Assembly: GCA_947247005.1 (NCBI GenBank)
Contig: OX365945.1
Coordinates: 10,360,501-10,424,500 of the forward strand
Direction of reading: 5' to 3'
Source of the DNA: Spisula solida
Taxonomy: Eukaryota; Mollusca; Bivalvia; Venerida; Mactridae
DNA length: 64,000 nt
In this document: positions 30,558 through 43,600 of the stretch, one piece after another
Position numbering within the stretch: the stretch's first letter is position 1
Layout: the number at the start of each line of letters is the position of its first letter
Notes under the pieces: generated by a model
What the model saw: the letters and a program-made list of their open reading frames with translations, nothing else
Databases searched by the model: none
Told to the model about the DNA's origin: nothing
Translations under genes and position numbers: made by a program

Positions 30558-32914
30558 AGGGACGATATATTTTTGCGCATAAATTTTGCTGAAAGCACAT
30601 TTGTATCAGTGAACATATTTTTACATTTACATTGGAGGGATGTTTTACTATACCATTCTTTACTTTAACCTACAGAAAAATCGTAGGAACAAAGCTTAGT
30701 GACAAGTTTCCTTGTTTCTTATTCTAGCAGTTGCGTAGAAATAAAATAAATGCTTACGATTTATACAAAACTGGAGTCAGAAAGCAGGGTATTTTTCCTA
30801 CTTCCTTTTCGAAATATTCATGAACGTTGTTCTTGTGTGCCGGACTCATACACTTATAATGCTATTACTTTGTTTTGTATAGCGAATACAAAAGTATACG
30901 CCCAACGTGGGGCTCGAACCCACGACCCCGAGATTAAGAGTCTCGTGCTCTACCGACTGAGCTAGCCGGGCTGATATTATGTAATATAAACAGGTACATT
31001 AGAAAGGAAAGGTGCGCGCTTCTTTTAAACAATACCCCCAGGCACAAACATGTAAACCGATGTAACGTTCTGTAGAGCAATTGAATAGTCTCTATTAAAT
31101 TGTTTGATACATGTATAAACAGTAATATTTTTGTAGAAAAATAGAAGACACAACAAATCGTCACACAAACCACTAAATAAATGTGTTCTTTTCCTTAATG
31201 TAAAGTGAAAATGTTAAAGTCTATGGCCAGTTTGCACTAGCAAAGCATAGAACTGGAGTATGTTTACGCTACACAATAAGGCCCAAAATAGTGGGTTATG
31301 TTTAATCTGGGACCGAATGTTGATTCGTCCCAGGTATAATGTAAGACTTATTTTTTTAGTCAATTGTCGTAACCAGATCTATACAGACGCGCGTACTAAT
31401 TCAATATTGGTTTTGCCCTACTCTACTTTCGCTTTGGCAAATATGCTAAAATGTCAAACTATTCAAGATAAAACAATTTCACTACTTTACCTACATGTAT
31501 ACTATGCATTTAAATTCATTTAGTTTATTCTAGTTCCATTTTGTCAAGTCATATTTCCATTTCGAGTCAAATGGAATATTTTGTAAGGACTACTTGAGTG
31601 TATCCGATTTGGTCCGCGTATGCATTTAGTGGTTTATGACCTTCTTACCATAATATAAGTTTTTTGCTAAGGATATTTAACATGGAATCTTGTAGACCCA
31701 AGATATGGTCCTGGTGGTGGTCTCGTTTGACAAGTAGAGGCATGCCCTACTTCGACCGGTGTTCCGGAAACGCACAGCCTTGTTTGGGCGCAATAAGGGC
31801 TCGAAGCCAGCAGCCAATAATGCTAATTTTATATATAGTCATTTCGGGGTCCTGCATCTACTATCAGCCATTAGAAAGGAACGTGGTGATGGTGAACATT
31901 CACATGCCATTTTACTTTTTAGATCATTTATTGCAGCCGAAAAGCATTAGCGATTCACAATATAATGTCCACACGCCTCTGTCGTTACATTTTACCGAAA
32001 CCATATTAATTAAACACCATTTCAGAAGTCGTCAAAATGCATGAAAGTACCAGCCTTACCAAAGTGACCATATACTTATTTTGAAACTACAAAATTGCAT
32101 TTTATGTAGCCTAAATGAATTCATTGATAAATATAGACTAAACCCGATCAGGGAGTCTACATACTTTCTGACTTATAGAATGTATCAAACCATATTAACA
32201 AACGTATAGACATTATGAGGAGACGTTTTACCAGAGATATCCCGACGAGTTAAGCCGAAATTACAGATTAATTTCCTGAGGTCAAGTAAAGGTTAACACC
32301 TGCATTGTTTATGATGCTGGATAAACAACGCCGCATAATTGATAACTCACAAACAGGAAACTTCGACGCAAAATGCGTAGGAAAGATTAATTAATTCTTA
32401 AATCTTAACATACATGTATTTGTAAACGAGGCGCGTTTCATACCGATAATTAACTGATTGAATGGTTCTGAATTAAGCGCTCTGGGCTAGTTACGTCGGA
32501 TCGAAATAAGTGTAATAGCCGCAATACTACATTAATTAGTCACGGTGTCTTTTTACCAGTTAGTTGAACTTTGATACAATGCAGATAGAGAACAAACACG
32601 ACGCAATCGACTAGATAACATGACCGTTTGTATTTCAGCTCTTGATCTAAACTTAAAAACTTTGAAGACACATTCATTAACTGTATACCGAAATATAAAC
32701 TGTTCATGGTGCTCATTCGTTACATTTAGGTATACAACCGTTTAAATTATGTTGAATCCAATTGTAAGACTGTATTGGAGATATTAAGGTTCACGAGATA
32801 AATTTACAACTTAAACATGACAGTCGTATGACCTTTCACGGAGAACATAACAACTACTCCACGCTAAAAGTTTACTATATTATCCGCATACAAGACCGTC
32901 TCTGTGGCGCAATT

Positions 32915-32964
<50 letters not shown>

Positions 32965-35585
32965 AGGGACGCTTTCTTTTTCCTGATATTTTTGTCAAAT
33001 TTGAATTTTAAATCCTCCGACCTGACAGTCATGACAATAAAAAATCGTTCAAAAATACTACGTAAAACATTATCTAACGTAAGTTGTTGTTCAACAATAT
33101 ATTATTTTATAGTATACCACATGGGAAAAAATGAATTGAATTAAAATCGTAATATGGTATATAAGTTGAATTACAAGAAAATATCACGTCAGATTTAAGG
33201 TGATATGCCTGAGGGTTAGAAATAAATTGTAAAGATATACAAATATATGACAAAGGCAACAGAACAGAATAATTAATGCTACTTAATTATATATCAGGGG
33301 TGTCAACTTAAAATCAGGAAAATCATATGCGGCCAACTATTTTTGCTAAAAACGAGGCCTTCAATGACATTGTTCCATAATTAACTCAGTTTGTATTAAA
33401 GAAAATCATTCAGAGCATATTAAATTTACCGTAACTTTGCCATTTTTTGAGATATTTTCATCAAATAACTCTTATTTGGGTCAGAAACCATTGCTCTATC
33501 AGGAATTCCGGATAAATCAGGAAAATTGACACCCATGATTCATATATTTGACAAGACTCGACTGAAAGTGCAATTTTAAGATACTAGTAATATCAGCAGC
33601 AGTTTAAATATTACGTTTACCACAATACAAGAAATCACAATATTTGTATCTATTTTTTGTACCGTAATTATTTACCTGTGTACCTGTAGATACGATTATC
33701 AAATCTTTACGATCTCCTGATCGCAGTCGTATAGCCCGGCTAGCTCAGTCGGTAGAGCACGAGACTCTTAATCTCGGGGTCGTGGGTTCGAGCCCCACGT
33801 TGGGCGAATACTTTTTGTTTAGTGATTTATATTAGTTTTTATTTTACACACATGCTTCTAGTGATTACATCTTATAAAATGTATTTCTTTATTGAAGAGT
33901 CATCCCTTTGTTCAAATATGATGTACAAATAAACTAGAACTGTCGCCATTCGGCAGACTAATATACCCCCGCGTGGCAAAATCATTGCAGCTAATTCTTT
34001 TCTTTATGCACATCTACATGTTGAGGTTGTTCATCTGTGAAAGTTTGAAGGAAATGCTGCAAAAACTGTAGGAGCAGTTGCGTCCACAAGAATGCGTCTA
34101 CGGACGGACGGACGGACGGACGGACGGACAAGCTGAATCCAGTATCCCCCCTTACAACTCGTTGTGCGGGGGGGGGGGGTATAATGAATTATAGATTTAG
34201 CTATCCCATGCAGGCGCTGCTGTTATCGTTTACGTGGCGTTGTTTATCCAGCGTCAGAAACAATGTAGGTGTTTAACCATAACTTGACCTCCAATAATTA
34301 CAATGTAATTACGACACAACAAGCTATATATAGCTCGTTCGACGTATCATTTTAACTCTGGGGTTTAGACGGTTTACCACGTATTAATTTATAAATATAT
34401 AGTTGATACATGAAAGAGGCTTTGCTTTAGTATACACGTAACATAACTGCTAGTTCATGAATAACATATTTAAAGATGAGTCACATTATAAAAGAGAACA
34501 CAGTTTTACACGTTTGTCTTTAACGTTTTTATTTCCATTAGACATATACATAGTAATACATATATACATACAATATTACATTCACATACAGCTATATAGA
34601 TTGGTTACGTAGTATAACGTAATATTCTGTGTATGCCGTTATGATTTTTTGAGAATTTATAGTGTATAAAGAGTAAGAAAGAGAGCAGGATAGTGATGAA
34701 GAGAGAAGGAAAGAAATTATAGGTGGGGTAATACCAACATATTTGAAATATATAATTAAGTTATCTTTTGCCATTTTCTATTACAGACTTCTACTTTATC
34801 TTTGAAGATAGCTATAGTGTGTTCAAGCTTCTTCCTATAGTTAATATATTCTTTAAATTGCCGGATTAGCGGAACACTTTTATTGCATTTGTTTTTAAAT
34901 ATAAAATATTTGGAAAGTAGAACAATGTAGTTAGCAATAGGTCCATCTTCATCTTTAATGTTGATAATGTTGCAAAATGAGATATTTTGAAATGTAAGAT
35001 TTATAATTTTTGAAAATTTGTCTTCTAAAAATAACTTTACTTCCGACCAAAAACCTTGTACAATATGACATTCCCAGAACATATGATATATTGAATCTGG
35101 ATGCATGGTGCAAAAATCACAAAGACTTGACTGGACAAGATGACAAGTTTTACACGTTTGTATCAGAAGAGTAATACTAGTAGTTTAATCAGGGACCCTA
35201 CTGATGCAACTTCTATGTTCGGCCTATTTTTAATAGAAGACTTTTCAGATTTTAAGAGGATGTTTCAAATGTACATAACGAAGCTACGTAACAAATCAGA
35301 GCGGCTACTCAGTCGATAGAGTACCTCTGTAATATCAGGATCGTGGGGTTAAAGACCTTTTGGCATATTTTGCACTATAAATAAACTAAAGAAAATAAAA
35401 GCTATTGAATATGATCATTTATTAAGTTATGCCGCATTCAGCAAAAAAATTTCAATACCCTGCAAATTGAAGTTTTATTAGGGTTAACAAAAAGAAAGAA
35501 ATAGTGTAAAGAGCAACTGCAAAAGTTAAGGTCATCGTAAAAAAGGTTTTAGAGAAAAAAAAGTAAATCAAAAAGCTTCGTCCCT

Positions 35586-35635
<50 letters not shown>

Positions 35636-38600
35636 AATTGCGCCACAGAGACGGTGGTCGTCTGCTTGTGTATAGAGAAACTAAGTCCACAAATATCGAT
35701 AAGATTTGCATAAACTGGTCACGTGACAGACACATGGAGATATTTACACATTTACCGCGTAAATATTGTAAATTTGAATCAGGACCTGTTCTATAAATAT
35801 ACGTATCTAAACTCCCTGTTTGAATCAAGCTCCCGAAAACGATTATTGAACCTCGTAGTTTTCGGGATAGCGAGTTCCACATTTACAAGTCGTAACAATG
35901 GAAATATTATATATTGCTAATTAATTTCCACTGATAGATCGCTTGAAATATAACTAAAAGATAAATTCATGTGAAATCATGGACCCTCTAATACATATAT
36001 ATATTCTTCGTCCCAGGTGAAATGTAACAAGTAATATCTACACAGTGGTACTGTAGGCCTACTGTTTTTATTTTTCATAATATCACGAAGTAGAAAAACG
36101 ATGTGCGTGATAATAGAATCTATTACACGCTAAAACATATACGACATAGATGTACACTAGTATTGTAAATTATAAATAATAGTTCAATAATTACACCGTC
36201 CGATCAAAGACCATAAACCGATAATCCATAGTCATATTTAGAGTCCTATAAGAGTTTCATTTTCGGTTTAGTACGCGCTGTTTATAAATCTATCCATTCT
36301 CGTTCACCAGAGTATTCTTCACCTGTGATAGTCTGGGAACTTGACTAACCACTCACTGCACTGATAAATGAGGTTGAAATCTATCGGACTAATGAATTCA
36401 TTAAGCTGGCAGACGAGTATTTCGCTGAGGTTAATAAAAGTTGTTGATTACGTGGCGTTGTTTATCAAGCATCAGCAACAATGCAGGTGTTAACCCTTAC
36501 TTGACCTCAGTATGTAATCCTGACTTTTTACCCTTGTGCTGATAAGCTTTGTTCTACGTGCTAACATCAATTCCGTTATTTCAACAGAATCATGAATATC
36601 AATATTGACGCCCCTGATACCAAATCCTGAACCGCCCCTGAGAACGGATATGATTAATTAATTAAAACAATGATAAAAGCAGTGTCATAATACTTTTATC
36701 AGGCGTTGCCGGCTTGCTGAACAGGACATTATTCGTAACACGGAAATAAAGTCAGAATCGTTTGAAAACGCTAGATCTATTTTGGCTAATTCATCTAAAA
36801 TGTAGGCCTATATTTTGGACAATCGTGAAAACTCGGCCATTTCCGTTTGTCTCCGGTAAATATACCTCGTGTTATTGAATTTCTGCATTTAGGGCCATAA
36901 TTATTTGCATTACGTTAGCCGGACCGGCATCGTGAAATTAAAGTCAGCGCGTTTTAATGGTTGTGCTGGCAACTGAAGAAGTTACCGTAACCTCTCCTTA
37001 TCGGCCACCATAGTCGAGTTGCGCAATATATAGCCCGGCTAGCTCAGTCGGTAGAGCACGAGACTCTTAATCTCGGGGTCGTGGGTTCGAGCCCCACGTT
37101 GGGCGTAAATTTTTATTTCACTAAATCGATTTCATTTTACATGTATTCCATACTTTTTGGAGTATAACTCGTTTAATCAGTACTTGGAGTCGTTTAACCA
37201 GTAGATCTACTTGTTTATATAAATTTGCAAATTCTCTTATTAATGTCCAATTTTAATAGATGTTATATAATTATGCATAAGTATGAGGCTTAGTGATTAA
37301 GGTATTTATTTTAAATGCATTTCTCGCCAATAAAAATGTTAAAAACAATAACAATTCTATGTAATGATATTGCAATGTTTGTATACAAGACTTAGTGACA
37401 GACCTGAATAAACGGACTGTTGTAAATATCAAGGTTGAATTCATACCACATTATCAATTTATACCTTGGATTGAATGTGTTTCAGAGTTTCCCCATGGTG
37501 TTAAATATAGTTTATATACCCGCATTGCATTTAATTTTCTTTTGCAAACTATTACACGCACAGATTGTATCTTACAAATCCCAAACATTTGTATCTTCCA
37601 AAAATAAATTCAATAATTTAGAGACCTCGTCTAATTTTCGGTATAATTCAGGCTGTAAATAAATCTATCGGACTAATAAATTAATTAAGCTAGCAGACGC
37701 GTGTCAAATGTTGTCGATTACGTGGCGTTGTTTATCCAGCGTCAGAAACAATGCAGGTGTTAACCTTTACTTGACCTCTACATACCATAACTCAAAATAA
37801 TCATGTAATTCCGACTTCTTAACTCGTCCAAAAATTAGAAACGTTGTTTAAAATGTCTTTACATATATGGAGGATATTTGTTTGTTTTGATTGAATATGG
37901 TTTATATCTCATCGTGTAGTGATAAAATTCAATATTTTCAAGAGCGCGTAGCGCGAGTGAAAATATTAAAATTTTATCACTACAAGATGAGATATTAACC
38001 ATATTCAATCAAAACAAACAAATATTCTATTTATTTAATGCTTATATGGTGTCAAAACTGGTACTATGACGTTACGCACACAATTGGTGTCTAAAAACGT
38101 TGCGTCAAAAAACGCCGTCAATGTCGACTTTTGCGTTATCACAGTGACGACGTCTATCTGTAATTTATCAACCTTTGTTGACTAGGTTACATATAGATTA
38201 TATAGTTACACATGTTTTAGATTGATGACATTTTGTAACTTAGCTGTGGTCTCTCTCTCTCTATCTATATATAAGAATATAACATTTTTTGCTTAATATT
38301 AATTTATTGTAAGTACACCACTGTAATTCAGAAAAATAATGACATTAGGCGGTAAAATGCGGTAAGAAGATGGTTAAAAATAACTACGAGGGATGTTTCT
38401 ATATTACCTGGACTTATTAAAACATTCTGTTTATCACAGTTCTTGCACTCTGGTTAGTATATTGGGTTGTACATACATGATTGTATTCTGGTACGTGAAT
38501 GGTACATTTGTAGATAGAAGCTCAACACCGTTCGTTTTGATAACTTTTTTTGTTATGAATTTAGTTTTGTGATAGACTCTATATGTTATATGAAGCCAAT

Positions 38601-40630
38601 TTTTTACGTTTGTTCTATGTTAATTCTCGGATTGACATTTTCTGTTTCGCTGTAATGACACATTTTTAAGCATAATAAGGCGTGCATATATCACTTTTTT
38701 CTTTTTACAGATTGCATGTGTATCGAGAAAAAGCTTTATTTTTTGTTGAAAAATGCCGATGATATTTATTTAATAATAATAATTTACTACTATTTATTAC
38801 GATAATACAATATACATGTAGCACTATTAAGGCTAATACAGTTCAGTCAATAGTTATGTTATGAAATGAATTTTGTGACAATGACAAAAAGCCGAAAAAA
38901 ACGTCGTATGGGACATTCTACTGGACAAATATAACGCTTGAACTGACGTATTAACTTTTACAGCAAGGAAAAACAAATCACACAACACGGTCGGTAATAT
39001 TCTACCATTTAATACAACAGCAAAAATAAAATTATGCACTGGTGCGTATTTGCTCTGTCTGAAGCGTAATACAATGTATATGCCGTGAAGCAACGGCTAA
39101 AATGAGTATTTTCCATTAATGGGACATTTTACTGGACAATTATAGCGTAAAACAAAATGTATGTGAACGCATTAGTTTTAGGAATAAATATCACATAAAG
39201 CAACCACATATTTTACCATTTTGTCATATTTTCTCAATTTTCATCACACGAATACATGATTCTGATTATCTTGAATTTCAATAGACAATTGTCGTATTTT
39301 AGTCTTTAAAATGACGTAAAAACGTTCATGGGACATTAAGTCTTGTTTTCTTTTATACACAAATTTCAGGCACTATAGTTAATATGTATACCATTTGTTT
39401 AACACAAAGTAAATGCGTATGTATTCAAAATCTACTTCAATGAACTTTTACCGTTTGAAATTGAATCTTTATAATCCTTTTTTTCGAAATAGATTGTGTT
39501 ATACCGCCAATTGTGACGTCATTATAACGGTGGGACAATTCCAGTTTACGTGTTTATAAATGAAATAAAATTCTCAGTGATGATAATACCTAAAATAACT
39601 AATACATTATTGTGCGGATATATATTAGGTAAAAAATCATTAAAACAATAGTGTCATTGCATTTATTAGTGATAGCTAAAATGTGTTTTTTCTATACCTA
39701 TTCTTGCATTGGTCTTATTTGTGACACCTGATGACAGTTTCCTAAAATCACGGTCAAACGCTTATTATTTGCATATGATGTTCGCGGACTTAATGTCACG
39801 TCGTTAGGTCATCGTGATACAAAAAATATCGACACAGCATCTTTATGAATCCCGCTGTCTTGCTTTTGACGCAACGTGTGACACCGTTTTTTGACGTCAC
39901 TTTCTTTTTAAAACGTAGTATATATTTTTTATAAAAAACGATATTCTTTAAATATGTACATAAGAACGAAGCTCCATGTATGCTCTTTCAGTCGATATAC
40001 AGGACTTGATAGAAGTACGTTATTTATATGAATTAGGCACACTAATTCCAGGCATAACGTTCGATTTATCGAAAAGACACCAGTTTCGTGCGTAACGTCT
40101 ATTTATGCCAAATTACCACTGTGGTTAGGCTACGTATGAATATGTTATTCCATTCATATTTTTCACTTCAAAATCCGCCATCTTGGATTATGGTGAATAG
40201 GTGAAAACGCCTTTTTTGAGAATTTTGCATTAAATCATACACAAACTTGTAGGAAATGGTCTAACTAAGAATAAAAACCCCACATGACATGTTTCCGTTC
40301 AGTAATAAAAAAGTTACAGACATTTTAGTGTTGAGATTTTGGTAAATTAAAGTAGTCCCTGTGAGGGGGCGGAGCTTATATCAGTCACATTGTAGGTGAT
40401 AACCAGTGACTGATATAGGTTTTATTTCACTGATAGAACTCCATATCTCACCAGTAAGCATTAAATAAATTCCGTTATTTCTACAAAATAACAAAAATGT
40501 ATTTATGATGTATAGGTAAATATTTATAGATATTAATTAAAATACGATTATTTACGATACAAACTATTCCAAATGGGATATGTATGCGCTAGACGTTTTT
40601 CATGAGTCAGTCGAAAAAAATTACGTCCCT

Positions 40631-40678
<48 letters not shown>

Positions 40679-43600
40679 GCAATTGCGCCACAGAGACGTG
40701 TTGAAAATTGTACCTTCTTCGAAATATAAAGAATTATATATCGTATTCGGAAAGCATTTTACTACCTTCTTAATGAATATTTGCTCAAGAAGAATCATAA
40801 ACGCCTTATCATGCCGGTTGTCAAGTACAATACAGTTATAAATACATGGTTGTCTGTACGTTATACCGTCACAGGTAACTGTATCTTGATAAACAGTAAA
40901 AAAGAGTTATCATAGATAACTTAAATTTTTTAATTAACTTAATTTTTTTTTTTTACTTTTTATCAAAGATACAGTATATTTACCTGTGATCACAATTAGT
41001 AAGATTACAAATACTATTATTCATTATGCTGTTGTAACAGAACATGTAAAATGTGATGGCATCAACAAAGAGTTGCAACCCTTTTGAATGCCAAGCACAC
41101 AATGTAGAGGTAACCTTCGGACTTGTGCTGACTTGGTAGGCGAGGAATAAACTGGTACATTTCTTCTGTATCTTTTGGTTTGAATAAAATATACTCCACT
41201 AGTCTAGGTTAGTTAGTAGATGGTTAGAGTGTCATACTGCAAATGTAGGTCCGAATTCCCGGGTGCCGGGAAGGTTTTGTAATTCCCAGACTGTGGTCAT
41301 GTGACCCACATGTGCTGAGCTTATCTTTAGTCCAGGAAAACGGTAAAGGTCAACTGTCCGTTCATTGTTAATGACTGAAAATAACAAGAGGGCCCTAAGG
41401 GCCCTAGGTCGCTCACCTATTGTAGCAGTACATGCAAGACCTGTGATTTGACCTAGTGAACTAGTTATTGGCCCCATATGATGCAATATCGCACTTGACC
41501 TAGATTTTGTTGTGATGATCACTCTGATCAAGTTTCATAAAGATTAGGTCAAAATTGTGACCTCTAGTGACTACACAAGGTTTTTCTATGATTTAACCTT
41601 GTGACCTAGTTTTTGACCCTGGGTGACCCAATATTTTGTTGATATGATCATTGTGACCAAGATTCATTGATTAGGCCAAAATTGTGACCTCTAGTGTCTA
41701 CACAAGCAAATTGTTGACGGACGGACGGACGGACGACGAAGAGTGATCACAAAAGCTCACTCTGTCACTTTGTGACGGGTGAGCTAAAAAATAAATATGG
41801 CAAAAAACTGATGAAACAAATAACAGACAAAAATATATAACAACACACTTACCGAAAAGTCTAAATCTACGACGCAGCTTGCGTCTGGACATACTCCCTT
41901 AAGCACAGTTTTTACTCCCTCTTGTCCTAGTGGATTGTACCCGATCTGTAAACAGATTCAAACCATACTTTAATTTCATGCGAAATTGAAAAAAAGTAAA
42001 ATACTGATGACCATAGACAAACCTATTGTAATCTAATTCGGGTTTGTCTGGCTTGTCAGACTAGCTTATTAACGTTCAGTTCGTACGGTATGGTATGGCT
42101 AATACACGAGTTTTCTCGAAATTATAACTTCTTCCACATCAACTGGAACCGCTCAGTTCTTCAAGCTAGATAAAGTTAGAAACTTATATTACACATTACT
42201 CACATTAACCCGTGTAATGCATTTTCTGGTGTTTTAAGTTTTTATAAATACTTCCATACTACTGAATGCAATATTTTAAAGAGATTGAAATGCCGAGGGT
42301 GTAGACTCAAAGTTAATACTAGTAACGTTAATAACATTGGGGAAGGCAATTAATATTTTCGTGGCATTGGCTGACAATTTAAATTGAACTTAATTTCTCC
42401 AAGTACACAACACCATCTTTAAACCAAGCTCGTGTGTCAAATTGTGCCTGTATGACATACACGTAGTACATACATACCTTCAATGTTTTCAATAAATCAT
42501 TCGTTTCAAGGGCCTTCCCAATAACAGTAGCACCGACTGGTCCGATACGGTTCTGACTGATGTCTATAGACGTCACTGTACCGGATTGTTTGAGGATTTC
42601 AGCCACACCGAATGCGCCTTCATTGCCCAACCCGTTCATTGACAGATTCACGACTCTAAGACGACTGTTGGTCTGAAAAATCACCAAAAATGGTACATGG
42701 TGACAAAGCTGACACGTCTATCAAATCTGGTAAAGTTCTTAAGTCAATATGGGTTCAATCATATAATTATAACAATTTACAGATTACTAACTAGTATGTT
42801 TAACATTGGATAGCTCGGGTTTGTCTTAAAAACACACATGTAAAGAAGTTGTCAACTGATTACAGCAGAAGTTGTAATAGAGGTGAATCCTATAGGGACA
42901 GTAGACAGGACAACGGATGAGAAAAAACGTGGAAAAAAGAACATCATACAGAAAAACCATCATGTCATTGATTAACTAATTTCATATTGTAGATACCACC
43001 TCCTTGAACTCGCGACTATGATCGTACTTTAGTCAGACTGACCTAAATAAAGTTGTTGTTCTAATTCATGAAAGTTTAACACTGGTCCGTTCTTCCGTTT
43101 ATTTCAATAAAGCACAAGTGGTTGTGTTATCCTGATATGCAACACTTCGAGAAACACAAAGAGAGCATTTACCAACTGAACACTGATACGCGTACGAACG
43201 AAATGCTTGTTCTGCAGAACGTAGAACTAGTTTACTGATTGTCGTGTTGAAGAAAAATATAAATGATAAAGTTACCGCAATTCCATCACAAAGAATTGTC
43301 GCACTTTTTAATCTAAAATTGTTCCAACTCAAGTCGATGTGTTCAACAGTCTCATTTTCGGCTGTAAAGAAAAGTTAGAAAATGTCAATTTCATTATAAT
43401 CCTCTCCCCAGTATGCTCGACGCTACGCTACGAACTAGGAGTTGGGAAGATCGTGTTTTGAATGCATTTGTATCGTGTATTTTTAGTCAGATTGAAAAAA
43501 TCATGAGATAAGATAAGATTTTTCTCAACCGAATTGGTGAATGACCTTCGACTAGGACGGAAGAGAGAGAGACAGTAGTGTGATACTAGGAACCCAGGTG

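Larger units (their letters stand above)
9825..31104. repeat. Tandem array of ~1.28-kb tRNA-Lys/tRNA-Asn units
   Basis: Matching points of successive units lie at 10200, 11489, 12778, 14045, 15324, 16607, 17889, 19172, 20455, 21738, 23021, 24310, 25595, 26884, 28173, 29461 and 30750. The period is 1267-1289 bp. Unit order: spacer, tRNA-Lys (minus), ~480 bp, conserved spacer element, ~255 bp, tRNA-Asn (plus). Units look near-identical by eye, with small indels and few substitutions. The left end is a shrunken unit without tRNA genes (9825-10190); the right end stops inside a spacer at 31104. Repeated open frames of 60-94 codons lie in the spacers and tRNA genes and are not real genes. Confidence 0.97.
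9625..41852 (-). other. Intron 10 (32.2 kb) containing all tRNA genes of the window
   Basis: Bounded by the donor of exon 10 and the acceptor of exon 11, both canonical and in phase. Contains the tRNA array, the dispersed tRNA genes, a LINE insertion and several MITEs. The host pre-mRNA is read on the minus strand, while Pol III genes inside point both ways. Confidence 0.8.

Noticed and set aside
10200..30965. Many repeated 60-94-codon open frames, one set per array unit on both strands
   Set aside because: They recur only because the DNA unit recurs. They run across tRNA genes and spacers, change length with single-base indels, and overlap each other on opposite strands.
9825..31104. CRISPR-like or satellite-only reading of the array
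   Set aside because: Units are about 1.28 kb and contain complete tRNA genes with promoters and terminators, in eukaryotic DNA. This is a gene-bearing tandem array, not short repeats with unique spacers.
31664..32044. 126-codon open frame
   Set aside because: No recognisable domain or splice partners; sits in intron 10 spacer.
35723..35920. Open frames over the Asn genes at 35579 and 40624
   Set aside because: They include the antisense of the tRNA gene (for example WRNWLARSAVNRKVGGSSPP), a frequent false protein from tRNA-Asn.
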